A stretch of DNA of 64,000 nt from Pseudobacter ginsenosidimutans (GTDB lineage Bacteria > Bacteroidota > Bacteroidia > Chitinophagales > Chitinophagaceae). The position numbers and the translations under genes were made by a program. This document shows positions 53,303 through 63,829 of the stretch, in pieces. The stretch covers positions 930,001-994,000 of the forward strand of contig NZ_CP042431.1 of NCBI RefSeq assembly GCF_007970185.1, in the 5' to 3' direction. The first letter of the stretch is position 1. Every line of letters starts with the position of its first letter. The notes beneath the pieces are model-generated. The model ran no database searches and was not told the origin of the DNA. It worked only from the letters and a program-made list of their open reading frames with translations.

Positions 53303-54703
53303 ATGGAATACCGGATTGAAAAAGATACCATGGGCGAAGTGAAAGTGCCTATCGATGCTTACTTTGGCGCCCAAACCCAACGCAGTATTGATAATTTTAA
53401 AATTGCGCAGGACATCAACAGGATGCCGAAAGAGATCATCCGGGCATTTGCGTATCTGAAAAAAGCCGCTGCCATCACCAACTTCGAAGCAGGTGTATTG
53501 CCACAGGAAAAATCTGATCTGATCGGACAGGTTTGCGATGAGATCCTCGCCGGTAAACTGGACGATTCCTTCCCGCTCGTAGTTTGGCAAACAGGCTCCG
53601 GCACCCAATCCAATATGAATGTGAATGAAGTGGTTGCTTATCGCGGCCACGTGATCAAAGGCGGAAAACTCACTGATAAGGAAAAATTCCTGGCGCCCAA
53701 TGATGACGTGAACAAATCACAATCATCCAATGATACCTTCCCCACAGCCATGCACATCGCTGCCTACAAAATGCTGCTGGAAGTGACTATCCCCGGTATC
53801 GAAAAACTCCGCAATACACTCGCTGAAAAAAGCGCGAAATATATGGAAGTGGTGAAGATCGGACGCACCCACTTCATGGACGCCACTCCACTCACAGTTG
53901 GTCAGGAGTTCAGCGGTTATGTAGCCCAGCTGGATCACGGCATCCGCGCCATCAAGAATACCCTGAGCCACCTCAGCGAGCTCGCACTCGGCGGCACAGC
54001 CGTTGGTACGGGTATCAACACACCACCCCATTATTCTGAGAATGTTGCGAAGCATATCGCTCAACTTACGGGTCTACCCTTCATTACAGCGCGCAATAAA
54101 TTTGAAGCACTGGCTGCCCATGACGCCATCGTTGAATCACATGGCGCCCTCAAGACTGTTGCCGTTAGCCTCATGAAGATCGCCAACGATATCCGCATGC
54201 TGAGCTCCGGTCCACGCGCCGGCATCGGTGAACTTTTCATCCCCGACAACGAGCCCGGTTCCTCTATCATGCCCGGCAAAGTGAACCCCACTCAATGTGA
54301 AGCCCTCACTATGATCGCTGCACAGGTGATGGGTAACGATGTTGCCATCGGTATCGGCGGCGCTACCGGGCACTTCGAACTCAACGTGTTCAAGCCCGTT
54401 ATGATCTACAACTTCCTGCACAGCGCCCGCCTCATCGGTGAAGGTTGCGTGAGCTTCAATGATAAATGTGCCGTAGGCATCGAGCCAATCGAAGCCAATA
54501 TTAAAAAGCACGTTGACAATTCTCTCATGCTCGTTACAGCCCTCAATACCAAGATCGGTTATTACAAAGCGGCAGAGATTGCGCAAACTGCGCATAAGAA
54601 TGGCACCACTCTTAAGGAAGAAGCTGTCCGCCTGGGATATGTAACTCCTGAAGAATTTGATCAGTGGGTTATTCCGGGCAACATGGTAGGAAAAATTTCT
54701 TAG
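53303..54703 (+). CDS. fumC: Class II fumarate hydratase
   Basis: A 466-residue tetrameric fumarase of the TCA cycle. It has the family signature [11 protein letters not shown] at about residues 319-329, the N-terminal [23 protein letters not shown] start, and [20 protein letters not shown]. Converts fumarate and L-malate. It is monocistronic, with a complex inverted-repeat region downstream. Confidence 0.97.
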   Translation: MEYRIEKDTMGEVKVPIDAYFGAQTQRSIDNFKIAQDINRMPKEIIRAFAYLKKAAAITNFEAGVLPQEKSDLIGQVCDEILAGKLDDSFPLVVWQTGSGTQSNMNVNEVVAYRGHVIKGGKLTDKEKFLAPNDDVNKSQSSNDTFPTAMHIAAYKMLLEVTIPGIEKLRNTLAEKSAKYMEVVKIGRTHFMDATPLTVGQEFSGYVAQLDHGIRAIKNTLSHLSELALGGTAVGTGINTPPHYSENVAKHIAQLTGLPFITARNKFEALAAHDAIVESHGALKTVAVSLMKIANDIRMLSSGPRAGIGELFIPDNEPGSSIMPGKVNPTQCEALTMIAAQVMGNDVAIGIGGATGHFELNVFKPVMIYNFLHSARLIGEGCVSFNDKCAVGIEPIEANIKKHVDNSLMLVTALNTKIGYYKAAEIAQTAHKNGTTLKEEAVRLGYVTPEEFDQWVIPGNMVGKIS

Positions 54704-55200
54704 TTTTTTCTCGCATTCTCGCAACGGGATATCTTTTTCTCGCAACGGGATATAATTATTCCGGCTTACGAAATACACCACCGCGGGAGAATCTTTTTTC
54801 AACTGTGGCAGGGAAAGATGAGGCAGTAGAATATCCTTCTACTGCCTCGCTTGTATTTACGAGGCCGGAATAATCATATCCCGATTGCTCATCACGATGC
54901 TATGGCTAGAGAATAGAAGTATTACCTCAAGTAATCTCAACTACCCTATTGCATTGCAGATCAAAGATCAAAAGTCACACGCCTTTGATCAAAAAGAAAA
55001 AGGAATGATGCACTCGCGACCACATGGCCGGCGAGGGGTATGAAAAAACGGCCTTTGAAATGTAAGCGATGCAGCTCAATAGGATTCCTATCCCCTCATC
55101 CTTCCAATCCAAAGCCCAATAAATATTCTCCCGCGGCGGTTCATTTCAACAGCCGTATTTTTCATATCCCGAGTCCGGCGATACCCGAGGTCGGCGGCTG
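54704..55200. repeat. Cluster of long imperfect inverted repeats in the fumC/sugar-dehydrogenase gap
   Basis: A 497-nt gap between two genes that end here from both sides. It contains: (a) a tandem 16-bp repeat TCTCGCAACGGGATAT at 54717-54732 and 54738-54753; (b) left arm 54746-54776 matched by the mirror at 54853-54883, with a nested perfect hairpin GAGGCAGTAGA/TCTACTGCCTC (54820-54848); (c) left arm about 55027-55062 matched by the mirror at about 55142-55178. The arms of (b) and (c) share a CGGGATAT...CGGCT...GAAAT pattern, so they are members of one REP-like family. An ORF at 55040-55267 is not supported. Confidence 0.65.
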
Positions 55201-56964
55201 CTATTGGAGAACGATCTTTTCTTTGAGGATCTCTGTTCCGTTATCATCATGCAATTTCAATACATAGATGCCGCGCCTGAGATCAGCCACAGGTATGGAT
55301 ATGCGATCTTTGGCGGTGATGCCGGAGCGCATGATGCGTCCCATCATATCATACAATTGATAAGTGACCGGCAGATGTCTGATCCTGCCCAGCGCAATGT
55401 TCACTACTGCAGTGGCAGGGTTCGGATACACGGATATCACAGGTTTGGCTTCGGGTTTGTTGGGCTGTGATGGATCGGGAAGCGAGAGCACGGATCCTGT
55501 ATACCTGTATACCAGGATGGCACCACGATGGGTGAGCGCAGAAGGATTGGAAGCACTGGGGCCGGATGTGGAACCAATACTGTCTGTAACGATATAGATC
55601 TTTCCATCCGGGCTCATGGCGATATCGCGATAACGGTTAGCTGAAGAAAAATATGGGATCGAATCACTGATGATGGTGGTGCCCGAGGGATCGAGTTTAT
55701 AACGATACACTGTTCCTTTACGCAATGTGGCTACTAACAGTGAGGGATACCAGCCGGGGATACCTTTACCGATATTGAGCTCATAGTATTCTACGCTGCT
55801 GGGCGCGATGGTTGGGAATTTCAGCCAGCCGCCATTGGCTACCATGCACTGTGTTACGCTCAGCGAGCCACAAGTGGTATATACAGATTTCATTGGCTTC
55901 TGGAAATTGGCCTTTACATCGGCAGGTGCATCTTTCTCGCGCGTGTAGGTGCTGCCTGCAGGTAAATGCTGTGGGTTCTCCACATAACCGATGGTATTGC
56001 AGTTATTGGCCTGGAACCAGCGGACATATTGATAATTCACATTATCTGTATCGCCGGCGATCCAGGGCCATCCGTAATTTTTTCCGGGTTGCAGGATATT
56101 GATCTCATCGTCTGTGTTGGGACCGTGCTCTGCACTGTACAATCTTCCACCAGGCGTGAGAGTGGTGACCATCGATCCATTACTGGGCTCTTTCTCCCAA
56201 ACCAACCCCTGGGGATTGCGGTGACCGATGGTATAGATATGACTGCGAACGCCATTCCATATTGGGTTATCAGCAGGAATATCTCCATCCGGTGCAATGC
56301 GCAGGACCTTGCCGGAATAGTTCGTATACACATGATTTTGAACATCGGTAGCCGATGGCAGGAATTGTGAGCGGATCTCTCTGCATTTATTATTGAATTG
56401 ATTATTCCCCAGATCCCCGCAGGAATAATAGATCATATTGTCTGCGCCAATGATCATCCTTCCGGATGTGTGATCAGGACTGCTTGGGATTCCTTCGATG
56501 AGTGTGGTTTCGCCGCTGCAACTGGCGGTGGCCACATTGAAGAAGAAGCGGGAGATACGCAGGTACTGACTATTGTAACAGTAAGCAACATAGATGGAAT
56601 CCTTTCCAGGCACTTTACTGAAACCAGGATGCAGAGCCATCCCCAGCATGCCGTTCTGGGAAATGCCATCAACATTTCCCGATCCGTCGCGGGAGAGGCC
56701 CAGGTAAACTTTTTGCTTTATATCAAGTATCACTTTACGGATTCCTGTGCCTGTGTCTACACGGGAGACCTGTCCAACTTTTTCGGTGATGTAAAGAAAA
56801 TTGTCCGGTCCATAAGTGATATCGAAGGGATGTCTCAACCTGTAACGGTCTGTGGGAGCGGGTTTCTGATTCAAAACAGTCAGGGAAAATGGTTCATCCT
56901 GCGCATATCCGATCAACGGAATCAGTAATATGAGCAGACAAACTGCCTTGAAAGCTGTTTTCAT
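55201..56964 (-). CDS. PQQ-dependent-type sugar dehydrogenase with T9SS sorting domain
   Basis: A 587-residue exported beta-propeller (signal MKTAFKAVCLLILLIPLIGYAQ). The propeller begins LRHPFDITYGPDNFLYITEK and has GHRNPQGLVWEKE and YSAEHGPNTDDEINILQPGKNYGWPW, the GSDH/sorbosone dehydrogenase motifs with the HRNPQ-type PQQ-pocket His/Arg. It ends with a Pro/Lys linker (NKPEAKPVISVYPNPATAVV) and a type A T9SS domain. It is expected on the cell surface or released. The start at 56964 gives the signal peptide; the longer frame adds 12 residues. Confidence 0.92.
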   Translation of the reverse strand: MKTAFKAVCLLILLIPLIGYAQDEPFSLTVLNQKPAPTDRYRLRHPFDITYGPDNFLYITEKVGQVSRVDTGTGIRKVILDIKQKVYLGLSRDGSGNVDGISQNGMLGMALHPGFSKVPGKDSIYVAYCYNSQYLRISRFFFNVATASCSGETTLIEGIPSSPDHTSGRMIIGADNMIYYSCGDLGNNQFNNKCREIRSQFLPSATDVQNHVYTNYSGKVLRIAPDGDIPADNPIWNGVRSHIYTIGHRNPQGLVWEKEPSNGSMVTTLTPGGRLYSAEHGPNTDDEINILQPGKNYGWPWIAGDTDNVNYQYVRWFQANNCNTIGYVENPQHLPAGSTYTREKDAPADVKANFQKPMKSVYTTCGSLSVTQCMVANGGWLKFPTIAPSSVEYYELNIGKGIPGWYPSLLVATLRKGTVYRYKLDPSGTTIISDSIPYFSSANRYRDIAMSPDGKIYIVTDSIGSTSGPSASNPSALTHRGAILVYRYTGSVLSLPDPSQPNKPEAKPVISVYPNPATAVVNIALGRIRHLPVTYQLYDMMGRIMRSGITAKDRISIPVADLRRGIYVLKLHDDNGTEILKEKIVLQ

Positions 56965-57146
56965 AGAATGGATTTGATAAATGCCAGTCCTAAAGTACAA
57001 ATCCCCTTCGTTTAAGCAATAGCGTAATCACATACACGTTTATCGTAGATCTACGATTGCGTTTAAGCCGATTTTTTAATAGGTTTACACGGATCAAGTG
57101 CAGACTGGTATTGAATCGCATCATTTTTACCCCAGACTCCAAACCG

Positions 57147-59444
57147 ATGAAAAAGCAATTACTCCGGGTAACCCTTATACTGTTTTGCTATGCCATTTTT
57201 GGCATACCTAACGGAAACGCACAAACGGAAGTGCGTTTCGGAAACAGTTATGTGAACATTTCAAAACGAACTGCGGGAGGGACCGTAGAGTTCGGCGACA
57301 CGCTCGAGATACGCACCAATTATTATTTCCCCGGTGGCTTCAACGGCGGTAATATTTACTTTGTCCGGTACATGGACAATATCCCCAGCAATACAACTCT
57401 CGTAGGCGATAGTGTTTATCTTATCACCAATGAAGGCCTTCTCGTAAAAAAATATTCCATTAGGGCAAGTGATGATCAGGCAACTTATAAAGCCAATCCT
57501 TCACTGAGCGAATTCAATCTCAGGATCAATATCGGAGCAAATGCCGCCAACGTAGGCACAGCTGTTACCAATGCAGTAGCAGGAGGCGGTAATGTAAAGC
57601 CTGGCACACATCGTCCGCTTGTAGCCGGGGGAACGTTGATCACCACCGCTTTCAGGGTAAGGGTAACCGGTAGTGCCGGTGATATCATCACTTTGGGAGC
57701 AGGAGAACTGCGCTACAAAAAGAACAGCAGCTCATCAACCTTTTATCAGGATTCCATAGTACGCGCTATCAGGTACCGCATCCTTATCTCTCCCAATACA
57801 CCCATCTGCGCAGATGCAGTAGGTAAGAATTTCGCGGCGGAATTTGGCGGCACCTTCGGATCAGGCAATACTCATAACAGAGGCATACTCCCTTCCGACC
57901 TGCCGGTTCCCGGATATATCAGGAGACCACTCACTCCTTCAACAGAAACCAACGACGGCTACTATACCATCGTGAACAACCTCAGCCCAAGGCAGAGCAC
58001 GTTCAGGAATGCCTTGAAGAAACCCAGTTGCGGAAGCTTCAGTCCACCCAATATCAATGCCTGCGGCAACCGCATGTTCGGCGGCCACTGGGATATCATC
58101 GGTGATCATACAGGCAGCACAACACCGGCCGGCAATGATCCCACTGCTGCAAACGCAACCGGCGGGTACATGCTGGTGGTGAACTCCGACTATGCAACCG
58201 GGGAAGCCTACCGTCAATCCATAACCGGACTTTGTCCCAATACCTCCTACGAATTTTCACTCTGGGTCCGGAACGTGTGTACCAATTGCGGCATCGATTC
58301 CACTGGCACACAAACCTGGAAACCAGGCGTACTACCCAACCTTACATTTGCTATCGATGACCTCGACCGTTATTCATCGGGCATGGTAGATACTGTTGGC
58401 TGGGTGAAAAAAGGCTTTATGTTCAAAACTGGTCCTACACAGGAAGACATCGTGATCTCCATCCGCAACAATGCTTCAGGCGGTGGTGGTAACGACTGGG
58501 CCATCGATGATATCGCGCTCGTAACCTGTAACCCCAATCTCACCATGCTGCCTTCCGCCACTACTTCTGTTTGTGTGGGCGATAACGTGCGCATTTCAGC
58601 GCTGGTAAGATCTTTCTTCGATAACTATACGGAATGGATGTGGGAACGCAGCACAGATAACGGAGCCACCTGGCAAAATACAGGCGTCACCGGACATACG
58701 CCGGCTTTGGACAATGGTAGTGGTCAGTACGAATACGAAGCTTTCTACCCCACTTTCATCAGCGATCCCAGCACCAATGGGCATATTTACCGTTTCCGTG
58801 TGGCTTCCACACCTGGTAACCTCTCGGAGCCCGATTGCTCATTCCTCAATTTCACTACCATCCAGCTCAACGTGGATGATTGTCAGATCCTGCCTACCAA
58901 ATTACTAAGCTTCACGGGGCAGCTCAATAACGGCAATGGCTACCTGAAATGGGTCACAGATAATGAAACGCCCGGCACCATCTATGAAGTGGAACGAAGT
59001 AATGATGGCGTAAGCTTTACCAAAATAACTTCGGTAGCAGGCATATCTCCCGATGCAAAATTCACCTACAATTTCACTGATCCCAAACCTGTAAGCGGTC
59101 AGGCTTATTACAGGATCCGGATGGTGGAAGGTGAAGTATTCAAATACAGCAAGATCATCCTTCTCAGCAGCAAACTGGAATTCTCCATCCGCAACCTGGT
59201 GAATCCGTTTGGAAGCCAGATCAGTTTCGATATCGTAAGCCCGGAAAGAGGCAAGGCCAATGTGCAACTGATGGACCTCTATGGCAGAACAGTGAAGCAA
59301 TCACAACAGAATATCGTACAGGGAATGAATGAAGTCTTCCTCCGTAACCTCGATCATCTCAGCAGTGGAGTATATGTGTTGCGTATTCAGATCGGAGAAA
59401 AAATAATAACAAAGCAGGTTCTTAAAACAAATCCGGGACATTGA
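57147..59444 (+). CDS. Large secreted T9SS-sorted surface protein of unknown function
   Basis: A 765-residue protein (signal MKKQLLRVTLILFCYAIFGI, ATG at 57147). It starts with a beta-rich domain (VRFGNSYVNISKRTAGGTVEF), then a cysteine-containing jelly-roll-like module (CGSFSPPNINACGNRMFGGHW, LWVRNVCTNCGID, NDWAIDDIALVTCN) that looks like a MAM/CBM-type fold with an IDD calcium-site phrase, then an Ig-like region (SVCVGDNVRISALVRSFFDN). The end ILPTKLLSFTGQLNNGNGYL to GVYVLRIQIGEKIITKQVLK is a type A T9SS sorting domain. I could not identify a family for the core. Followed by a bidirectional terminator. Confidence 0.82.
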   Translation: MKKQLLRVTLILFCYAIFGIPNGNAQTEVRFGNSYVNISKRTAGGTVEFGDTLEIRTNYYFPGGFNGGNIYFVRYMDNIPSNTTLVGDSVYLITNEGLLVKKYSIRASDDQATYKANPSLSEFNLRINIGANAANVGTAVTNAVAGGGNVKPGTHRPLVAGGTLITTAFRVRVTGSAGDIITLGAGELRYKKNSSSSTFYQDSIVRAIRYRILISPNTPICADAVGKNFAAEFGGTFGSGNTHNRGILPSDLPVPGYIRRPLTPSTETNDGYYTIVNNLSPRQSTFRNALKKPSCGSFSPPNINACGNRMFGGHWDIIGDHTGSTTPAGNDPTAANATGGYMLVVNSDYATGEAYRQSITGLCPNTSYEFSLWVRNVCTNCGIDSTGTQTWKPGVLPNLTFAIDDLDRYSSGMVDTVGWVKKGFMFKTGPTQEDIVISIRNNASGGGGNDWAIDDIALVTCNPNLTMLPSATTSVCVGDNVRISALVRSFFDNYTEWMWERSTDNGATWQNTGVTGHTPALDNGSGQYEYEAFYPTFISDPSTNGHIYRFRVASTPGNLSEPDCSFLNFTTIQLNVDDCQILPTKLLSFTGQLNNGNGYLKWVTDNETPGTIYEVERSNDGVSFTKITSVAGISPDAKFTYNFTDPKPVSGQAYYRIRMVEGEVFKYSKIILLSSKLEFSIRNLVNPFGSQISFDIVSPERGKANVQLMDLYGRTVKQSQQNIVQGMNEVFLRNLDHLSSGVYVLRIQIGEKIITKQVLKTNPGH

Positions 59445-59488
59445 TCGTTAATACTACGCAGTCTCAGTTTTACAAATAACAAAAAAGG

Positions 59489-59527
59489 AAAAAAGGGTGA
59501 TCCGCGAAATGCAGATCACCCTTTTTT
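59489..59527. terminator. Bidirectional terminator between the surface-protein gene and lspA
   Basis: AAAAAAGGGTGATC pairs with GATCACCCTTTTTT. A runs and T runs flank both sides, serving both convergent genes. Confidence 0.9.
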
Positions 59528-59545
59528 ATTGATGTTTACTGATGT

Positions 59546-60226
59546 TTAAGAGATCTGAACGGTATCATTCGGTTTTACCGGATCGAGCAGAGTTGATTGT
59601 TCTGATTCGGAATCCTTTTTAAAGAACCTGCGCTGGAAGAGCAGGATCACAATAACGCCAACAGAGATGCTTGCATCGGCGATATTGAAAATGGGAGAAA
59701 AGAAAGTAAAGGTTTCACCACCCCAGAACGGTACCCAGGAAGGCATCGTTTTGTTTTCGATGATGGGAACATATAACATGTCCACCACTTTACCATGCAG
59801 GAAACTGGCATATCCGCCGCCCGGAGGGAAGAGCACTGCATTGGGAAGACCATCTGCACTGGCGGAGAAGATCATACCGTAGAACATGGAGTCGATGAGG
59901 TTGCCCAGGGCGCCCGCAAAGATCATGGCCACGCAAATGATAAAACCGCGATGGTACTTTCTGCGTACGATATTCCTGATATAGAATACACCGAAGATCA
60001 CAGCTACCAGCCTGAAAAGCGTCAGGGCAATTTTTCCAAACTCGCCACCGAATTTCCAGCCCCATGCCATGCCTTCATTCTCGATAAAGAATAAGCGGAA
60101 CCAATTTCCCAGCAAATAGATCTGCCCGTTCCAACCATAGGTCATGCTGGTCTTCACCCAAATCTTCAAAGCCTGGTCTATAAATATGATCGCAAGGATC
60201 GTTAGGACTACAGTTCTGATCTTCAC
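59546..60226 (-). CDS. lspA: Lipoprotein signal peptidase (SPase II)
   Basis: A 226-residue inner-membrane aspartyl protease. Catalytic aspartates are D112 (GALGNLIDSMFYG) and D184 (FNIADASISVG). It has four hydrophobic segments and a roughly 60-residue insert between the catalytic regions (SADGLPNAVLFPPGGG), which is common in Bacteroidota LspA and absent from E. coli. The start codon is GTG (60226). It processes the many lipoproteins encoded in this genome. Confidence 0.95.
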   Translation of the reverse strand: MKIRTVVLTILAIIFIDQALKIWVKTSMTYGWNGQIYLLGNWFRLFFIENEGMAWGWKFGGEFGKIALTLFRLVAVIFGVFYIRNIVRRKYHRGFIICVAMIFAGALGNLIDSMFYGMIFSASADGLPNAVLFPPGGGYASFLHGKVVDMLYVPIIENKTMPSWVPFWGGETFTFFSPIFNIADASISVGVIVILLFQRRFFKKDSESEQSTLLDPVKPNDTVQIS

Positions 60227-60350
60227 TGTACTAGATTTTTTAGGAAATCAAAGATAATAGTTATCAGTCGGAGTTCCCAGTGCAAAAGCACATCCGGACT
60301 GTCGAATTAAGGAGAAAAAGTTTTGTTAAAAGGCAATTGGCCCGGTTTGA

Positions 60351-62831
60351 TCAATCCTGAAAGTAAACCCTTTTCACTCTCTGGGATATTCCGGTCAGCA
60401 TCTGGTAAGGAATGGTCTGGGCCCAATGCGCCACCTGTTCAACGGGCAACTGCTTACCGAAGATCACTACTTCATCGCCTACTTTCACCTGCGGCACATC
60501 GGTGATATCGATCATGGTCATGTCCATACACACGATACCGATAACAGGAGCCAGGTGTCCGTTGACCCACATTTTGCCCACGCCGGTGCTGAGACTGCGC
60601 GGGTATCCGTCTGCATACCCGATCCGCACCGTGGCGATATTGGTTTTGCGGGTAACCACCCCTTTCCGGCCATAACTGACCGTTTCCCCTTCTTCCAGTT
60701 GTTTGATCTGGGCGATGGTGCTCTTGAGAGTACTCACTTCCTGCAGTTGAAGTAAATGAGTATTGCCGCTGTCGATCCCATACATTCCGATGCCCAGGCG
60801 TACCATATCCATCTGTAATTCCGGATGACGGCTGATACCCGCTGTATTGGAGATATGTTTGATAAACGGATAGCCCAGTATCTGCTGCAATTTGCTCACC
60901 ATGCCCTCAAACCGTTCTGCCTGTTGTTTCGTATAGGCATCCTGTTGAGGGTCTTCGCTGGCGGCTAAATGACTGAATACACTCTGCACCTTGAACAGTT
61001 TGCTGCGCAGGGACTCCAGCAATACCGGCAACTGTGACTCAGAAAAACCCAGCCTGTTCATACCGGTCTCCAGTTCGATATGTACAGGAAATTGCTGAAT
61101 GCCTTCTCTTTTAAGATAAGCTTCAAAAGCGTGCAACAACTCGGGTGCATAGATATCAGGTTCGAGATTATACTGCACCAGCACATCGAAAGTAGTGGGG
61201 TCCACATTCATCACCATCACAGGCAGGTTGATCCCACCCTTACGCAGCTCCACACCTTCATCTGCATAGGCAACGGCCAGGTAATCGATCTTATGATATT
61301 GCAGAACGTTCGCCACTTCAAAACTGCCGCTGCCATAGGCAAATGCCTTCACCATGGCCATCAGCTTTGTTTCCGGACGAAGCAGTTGCTGGTATTGTTT
61401 CAAATTATGCGTCACTGCATTGAGATCGATCTCCAGTACTGTCTGATGTACTTTCTGTTCCAGCAACCTGTCGATCTCTTCCAGTTCAAATACGCGCGCT
61501 CCTTTCAGCAGGATGGTCTCATCGCGGAAAGGAATATGATGAAAATCTTTTTTGAAGGCGTCCACCGTTGGAAAGAAGAGCAGCTCTGCAATTCCGGCAG
61601 CTTCAAATGCAGCAGCATGATGATGGATGGTTTCGCCGATCCCGATCAGCCTGTTCACTTTTCTCTGCTGCATGGCATTGGCCACTTCAGTATAAAGTTC
61701 TTTTTCGTTCCTGCCTGATTCCGGGATATCAGTAAGGATCACAGTACGGCGGTTATGCTGCGCCTGCTGCGATAAAAAATCAAGTGCAATGGTAAACGAG
61801 CTGAGATCCGCGCTATAGCTATCATTGATCACCGTGCAGTTGTTGATGCCTGTTTTCATTTCCAGCCTCATCGCCACACGGGTTAGCAACAGCAACTGCT
61901 GCTGCACTTTCTGCATGTCCTGCTTCATAAGCAGCGCAGTGCACCAGCAATGCATGGCATTTTCTATACTTGCATCATCGGTGAAAGGGATCACTATTTT
62001 CTCTACATCGCCTTTATAAGAGGCAGTGATGATAGTATTGTGAGCTGTTTTTTCGATGCCGGTTATCTGAACAGCCCCATCTTTCTTCCCCCCCCAGGCA
62101 AACAGCCGGATACCGCGCGACTGTGCCATTTGCTGAACAGTTTCTTCCACCAGGTCCTGATCGTTCCGGTAGACAAGCGTATTAACGGTATCGAACAAGC
62201 GAAGTTTTTCTTCCAGCTTCTCTTTAATGGAGTCAAATCCTTCGCTATGCGCTTCGCCGATATTGGTAAGGATACCAATGGTTGGTTTGATGATAGCTTC
62301 CAGTTTTTCCATCTCCCCGCGCTTCGAAATACCTGCTTCGAAGATGGCCAGCTCATGCGATTCACTCATCGGCCATACGCTCAATGGAACGCCGATCTGT
62401 GAATTGTAGCTTTTGGGACTACGGATGATGGCGAACTGCTGGTCCAGTATCTGGTTGAGCCACTCTTTCACGATTGTTTTTCCATTGCTACCGGTGATAC
62501 CGATCACAGGAATTGTGAACCGGCTGCGGTGATAGGCTGCCAGCAACTGTAATGCCTGCAATACATCCGGCACCTGTACAAAATTGGCAGCGGGATATTG
62601 AGCGAGATCAGGTTGCTCACTCACAACAAAATTCCGTACGCCCTTATGATAGAGATAACCAATGAATGTTTGTCCATCCCTGCGTGGTCCCTTGAGAGCA
62701 AAGAACAGGGATGATTTTGGGAAGATCAGTCGCCGGCTGTCAGTCAATAATTGCTCGATCCGGTCATTCCTGCGTTCCTGTATCACAGTGCCATGAATGA
62801 CCGAAGCGATATGTTCAATATAGTATTGCAT
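60351..62831 (-). CDS. Bifunctional MurF ligase / alanine racemase
   Basis: An 826-residue fusion. The first half is the MurF ligase (UDP-MurNAc-tripeptide + D-Ala-D-Ala): GITGSNGKTIVKEW is the ATP-binding P-loop at about residues 110-123, and TNIGEAHSEGFDS the Mur-family pattern. The second half (about 460-826) is a fold-III alanine racemase: LEIDLNAVTHNLKQYQ, PLP lysine K495 in MVKAFAYGSG, and TDVPQVKVGDEVVIFG near the end. It makes D-alanine and uses it in the same protein for cell-wall precursors. Its ATG shares one base with the TerC stop (TGATG), so they are translationally coupled. Confidence 0.95.
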   Translation of the reverse strand: MQYYIEHIASVIHGTVIQERRNDRIEQLLTDSRRLIFPKSSLFFALKGPRRDGQTFIGYLYHKGVRNFVVSEQPDLAQYPAANFVQVPDVLQALQLLAAYHRSRFTIPVIGITGSNGKTIVKEWLNQILDQQFAIIRSPKSYNSQIGVPLSVWPMSESHELAIFEAGISKRGEMEKLEAIIKPTIGILTNIGEAHSEGFDSIKEKLEEKLRLFDTVNTLVYRNDQDLVEETVQQMAQSRGIRLFAWGGKKDGAVQITGIEKTAHNTIITASYKGDVEKIVIPFTDDASIENAMHCWCTALLMKQDMQKVQQQLLLLTRVAMRLEMKTGINNCTVINDSYSADLSSFTIALDFLSQQAQHNRRTVILTDIPESGRNEKELYTEVANAMQQRKVNRLIGIGETIHHHAAAFEAAGIAELLFFPTVDAFKKDFHHIPFRDETILLKGARVFELEEIDRLLEQKVHQTVLEIDLNAVTHNLKQYQQLLRPETKLMAMVKAFAYGSGSFEVANVLQYHKIDYLAVAYADEGVELRKGGINLPVMVMNVDPTTFDVLVQYNLEPDIYAPELLHAFEAYLKREGIQQFPVHIELETGMNRLGFSESQLPVLLESLRSKLFKVQSVFSHLAASEDPQQDAYTKQQAERFEGMVSKLQQILGYPFIKHISNTAGISRHPELQMDMVRLGIGMYGIDSGNTHLLQLQEVSTLKSTIAQIKQLEEGETVSYGRKGVVTRKTNIATVRIGYADGYPRSLSTGVGKMWVNGHLAPVIGIVCMDMTMIDITDVPQVKVGDEVVIFGKQLPVEQVAHWAQTIPYQMLTGISQRVKRVYFQD

Positions 62832-63811
62832 CAGTGAAGGTCCTTAGGTGTATTCTCTCCTACTTCATCCAGGAATTTATCCTCTTTCTCCAGATTCTTC
62901 CTTGCTACCGAAATGGAGTAAACGATACTGAGGCTTACACTCATTACAATCACAAGCAATGAGATGGCGATTGGAACATGAATATCGAAGAATGTCACCA
63001 GCATTTTGAGGCCGATGAAAATAAGTACGAAAGCGATGCCCTGTTGCAGATGCGAGAACTTGCTGCTGGCTCCTTTCAGAAGGAAGAATAAGGATCTCAG
63101 ACCAAGCACTGCAAAAATATTGGACGTATAGATCACCAGATGGTTTTGCGAAATGGCGAATACCGCAGGAATGGAGTCCACCGCAAAAATGATATCGGTA
63201 GTGGCCAGCATGATCACTACAACAGTGAGGCTGGTATAATATTTTTTCCCTTCAATGCGCATGGTCCATTTTCCATCTCCATCCAGTGGAGTGATGGGCA
63301 GTACACGCTTGATCATCTTGTACACCCTGTTATCTTCCAGGTTGGGGTCTTCATCGTGTTTGGCAGTGAACAGACTAATACCGGTATACACCAGGATGCC
63401 TCCGAATATATACAAGATCCAACCGAATCTTTGCACCAGTTCTATCCCCACTGTGATGAATGCCACACGGAAAAGAATGGCCATCAGAATACCAATCAAC
63501 AATACACGGGCAATGAATTTATCCTTAACAGCAAAGAAGTTGAAGATGAGAATGAACACGAAAATATTATCGATACTGAGGCTCCATTCCATCAGGTAAG
63601 CACTGAGGTATTCAAGTGCCACCACTTTCCCTTCCTCGTACCACATGAACCCGAAAAAGCCCAGGGCCAGGCTTACCCAGAAAATTGTTTGGAACAGGGC
63701 TTTACGAAGACTGATATGCGTATTCTTCTTACTCAGTAGTCCGAGATCGAAAGCCAGTGCTACAACAATTACGATTCCAAAAACTAGATAAGTGAGCTGG
63801 TCCGTGGTCAT
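62831..63811 (-). CDS. TerC/Alx family integral membrane protein
   Basis: A 326-residue protein with eight or nine hydrophobic segments. The conserved acidic residues lie in FDLGLLSKKNTHIS, MEWSLSIDNIFVFILI and TTDIIFAVDSIPAVFAI, as in TerC/Alx proteins that handle metal ions, mainly manganese, or pH stress. The ATG at 63811 is used because the longer frame begins at TTG. Its stop overlaps the start of murF-alr. Confidence 0.93.
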   Translation of the reverse strand: MTTDQLTYLVFGIVIVVALAFDLGLLSKKNTHISLRKALFQTIFWVSLALGFFGFMWYEEGKVVALEYLSAYLMEWSLSIDNIFVFILIFNFFAVKDKFIARVLLIGILMAILFRVAFITVGIELVQRFGWILYIFGGILVYTGISLFTAKHDEDPNLEDNRVYKMIKRVLPITPLDGDGKWTMRIEGKKYYTSLTVVVIMLATTDIIFAVDSIPAVFAISQNHLVIYTSNIFAVLGLRSLFFLLKGASSKFSHLQQGIAFVLIFIGLKMLVTFFDIHVPIAISLLVIVMSVSLSIVYSISVARKNLEKEDKFLDEVGENTPKDLH

Positions 63812-63829
63812 GACATAAATTAATGGTTG

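Noticed and set aside
55040-55267. A 75-codon plus-strand frame in the repeat gap
   Set aside because: It spans repeat arms and the end of the sugar dehydrogenase gene on the other strand, and its residue pattern looks random.
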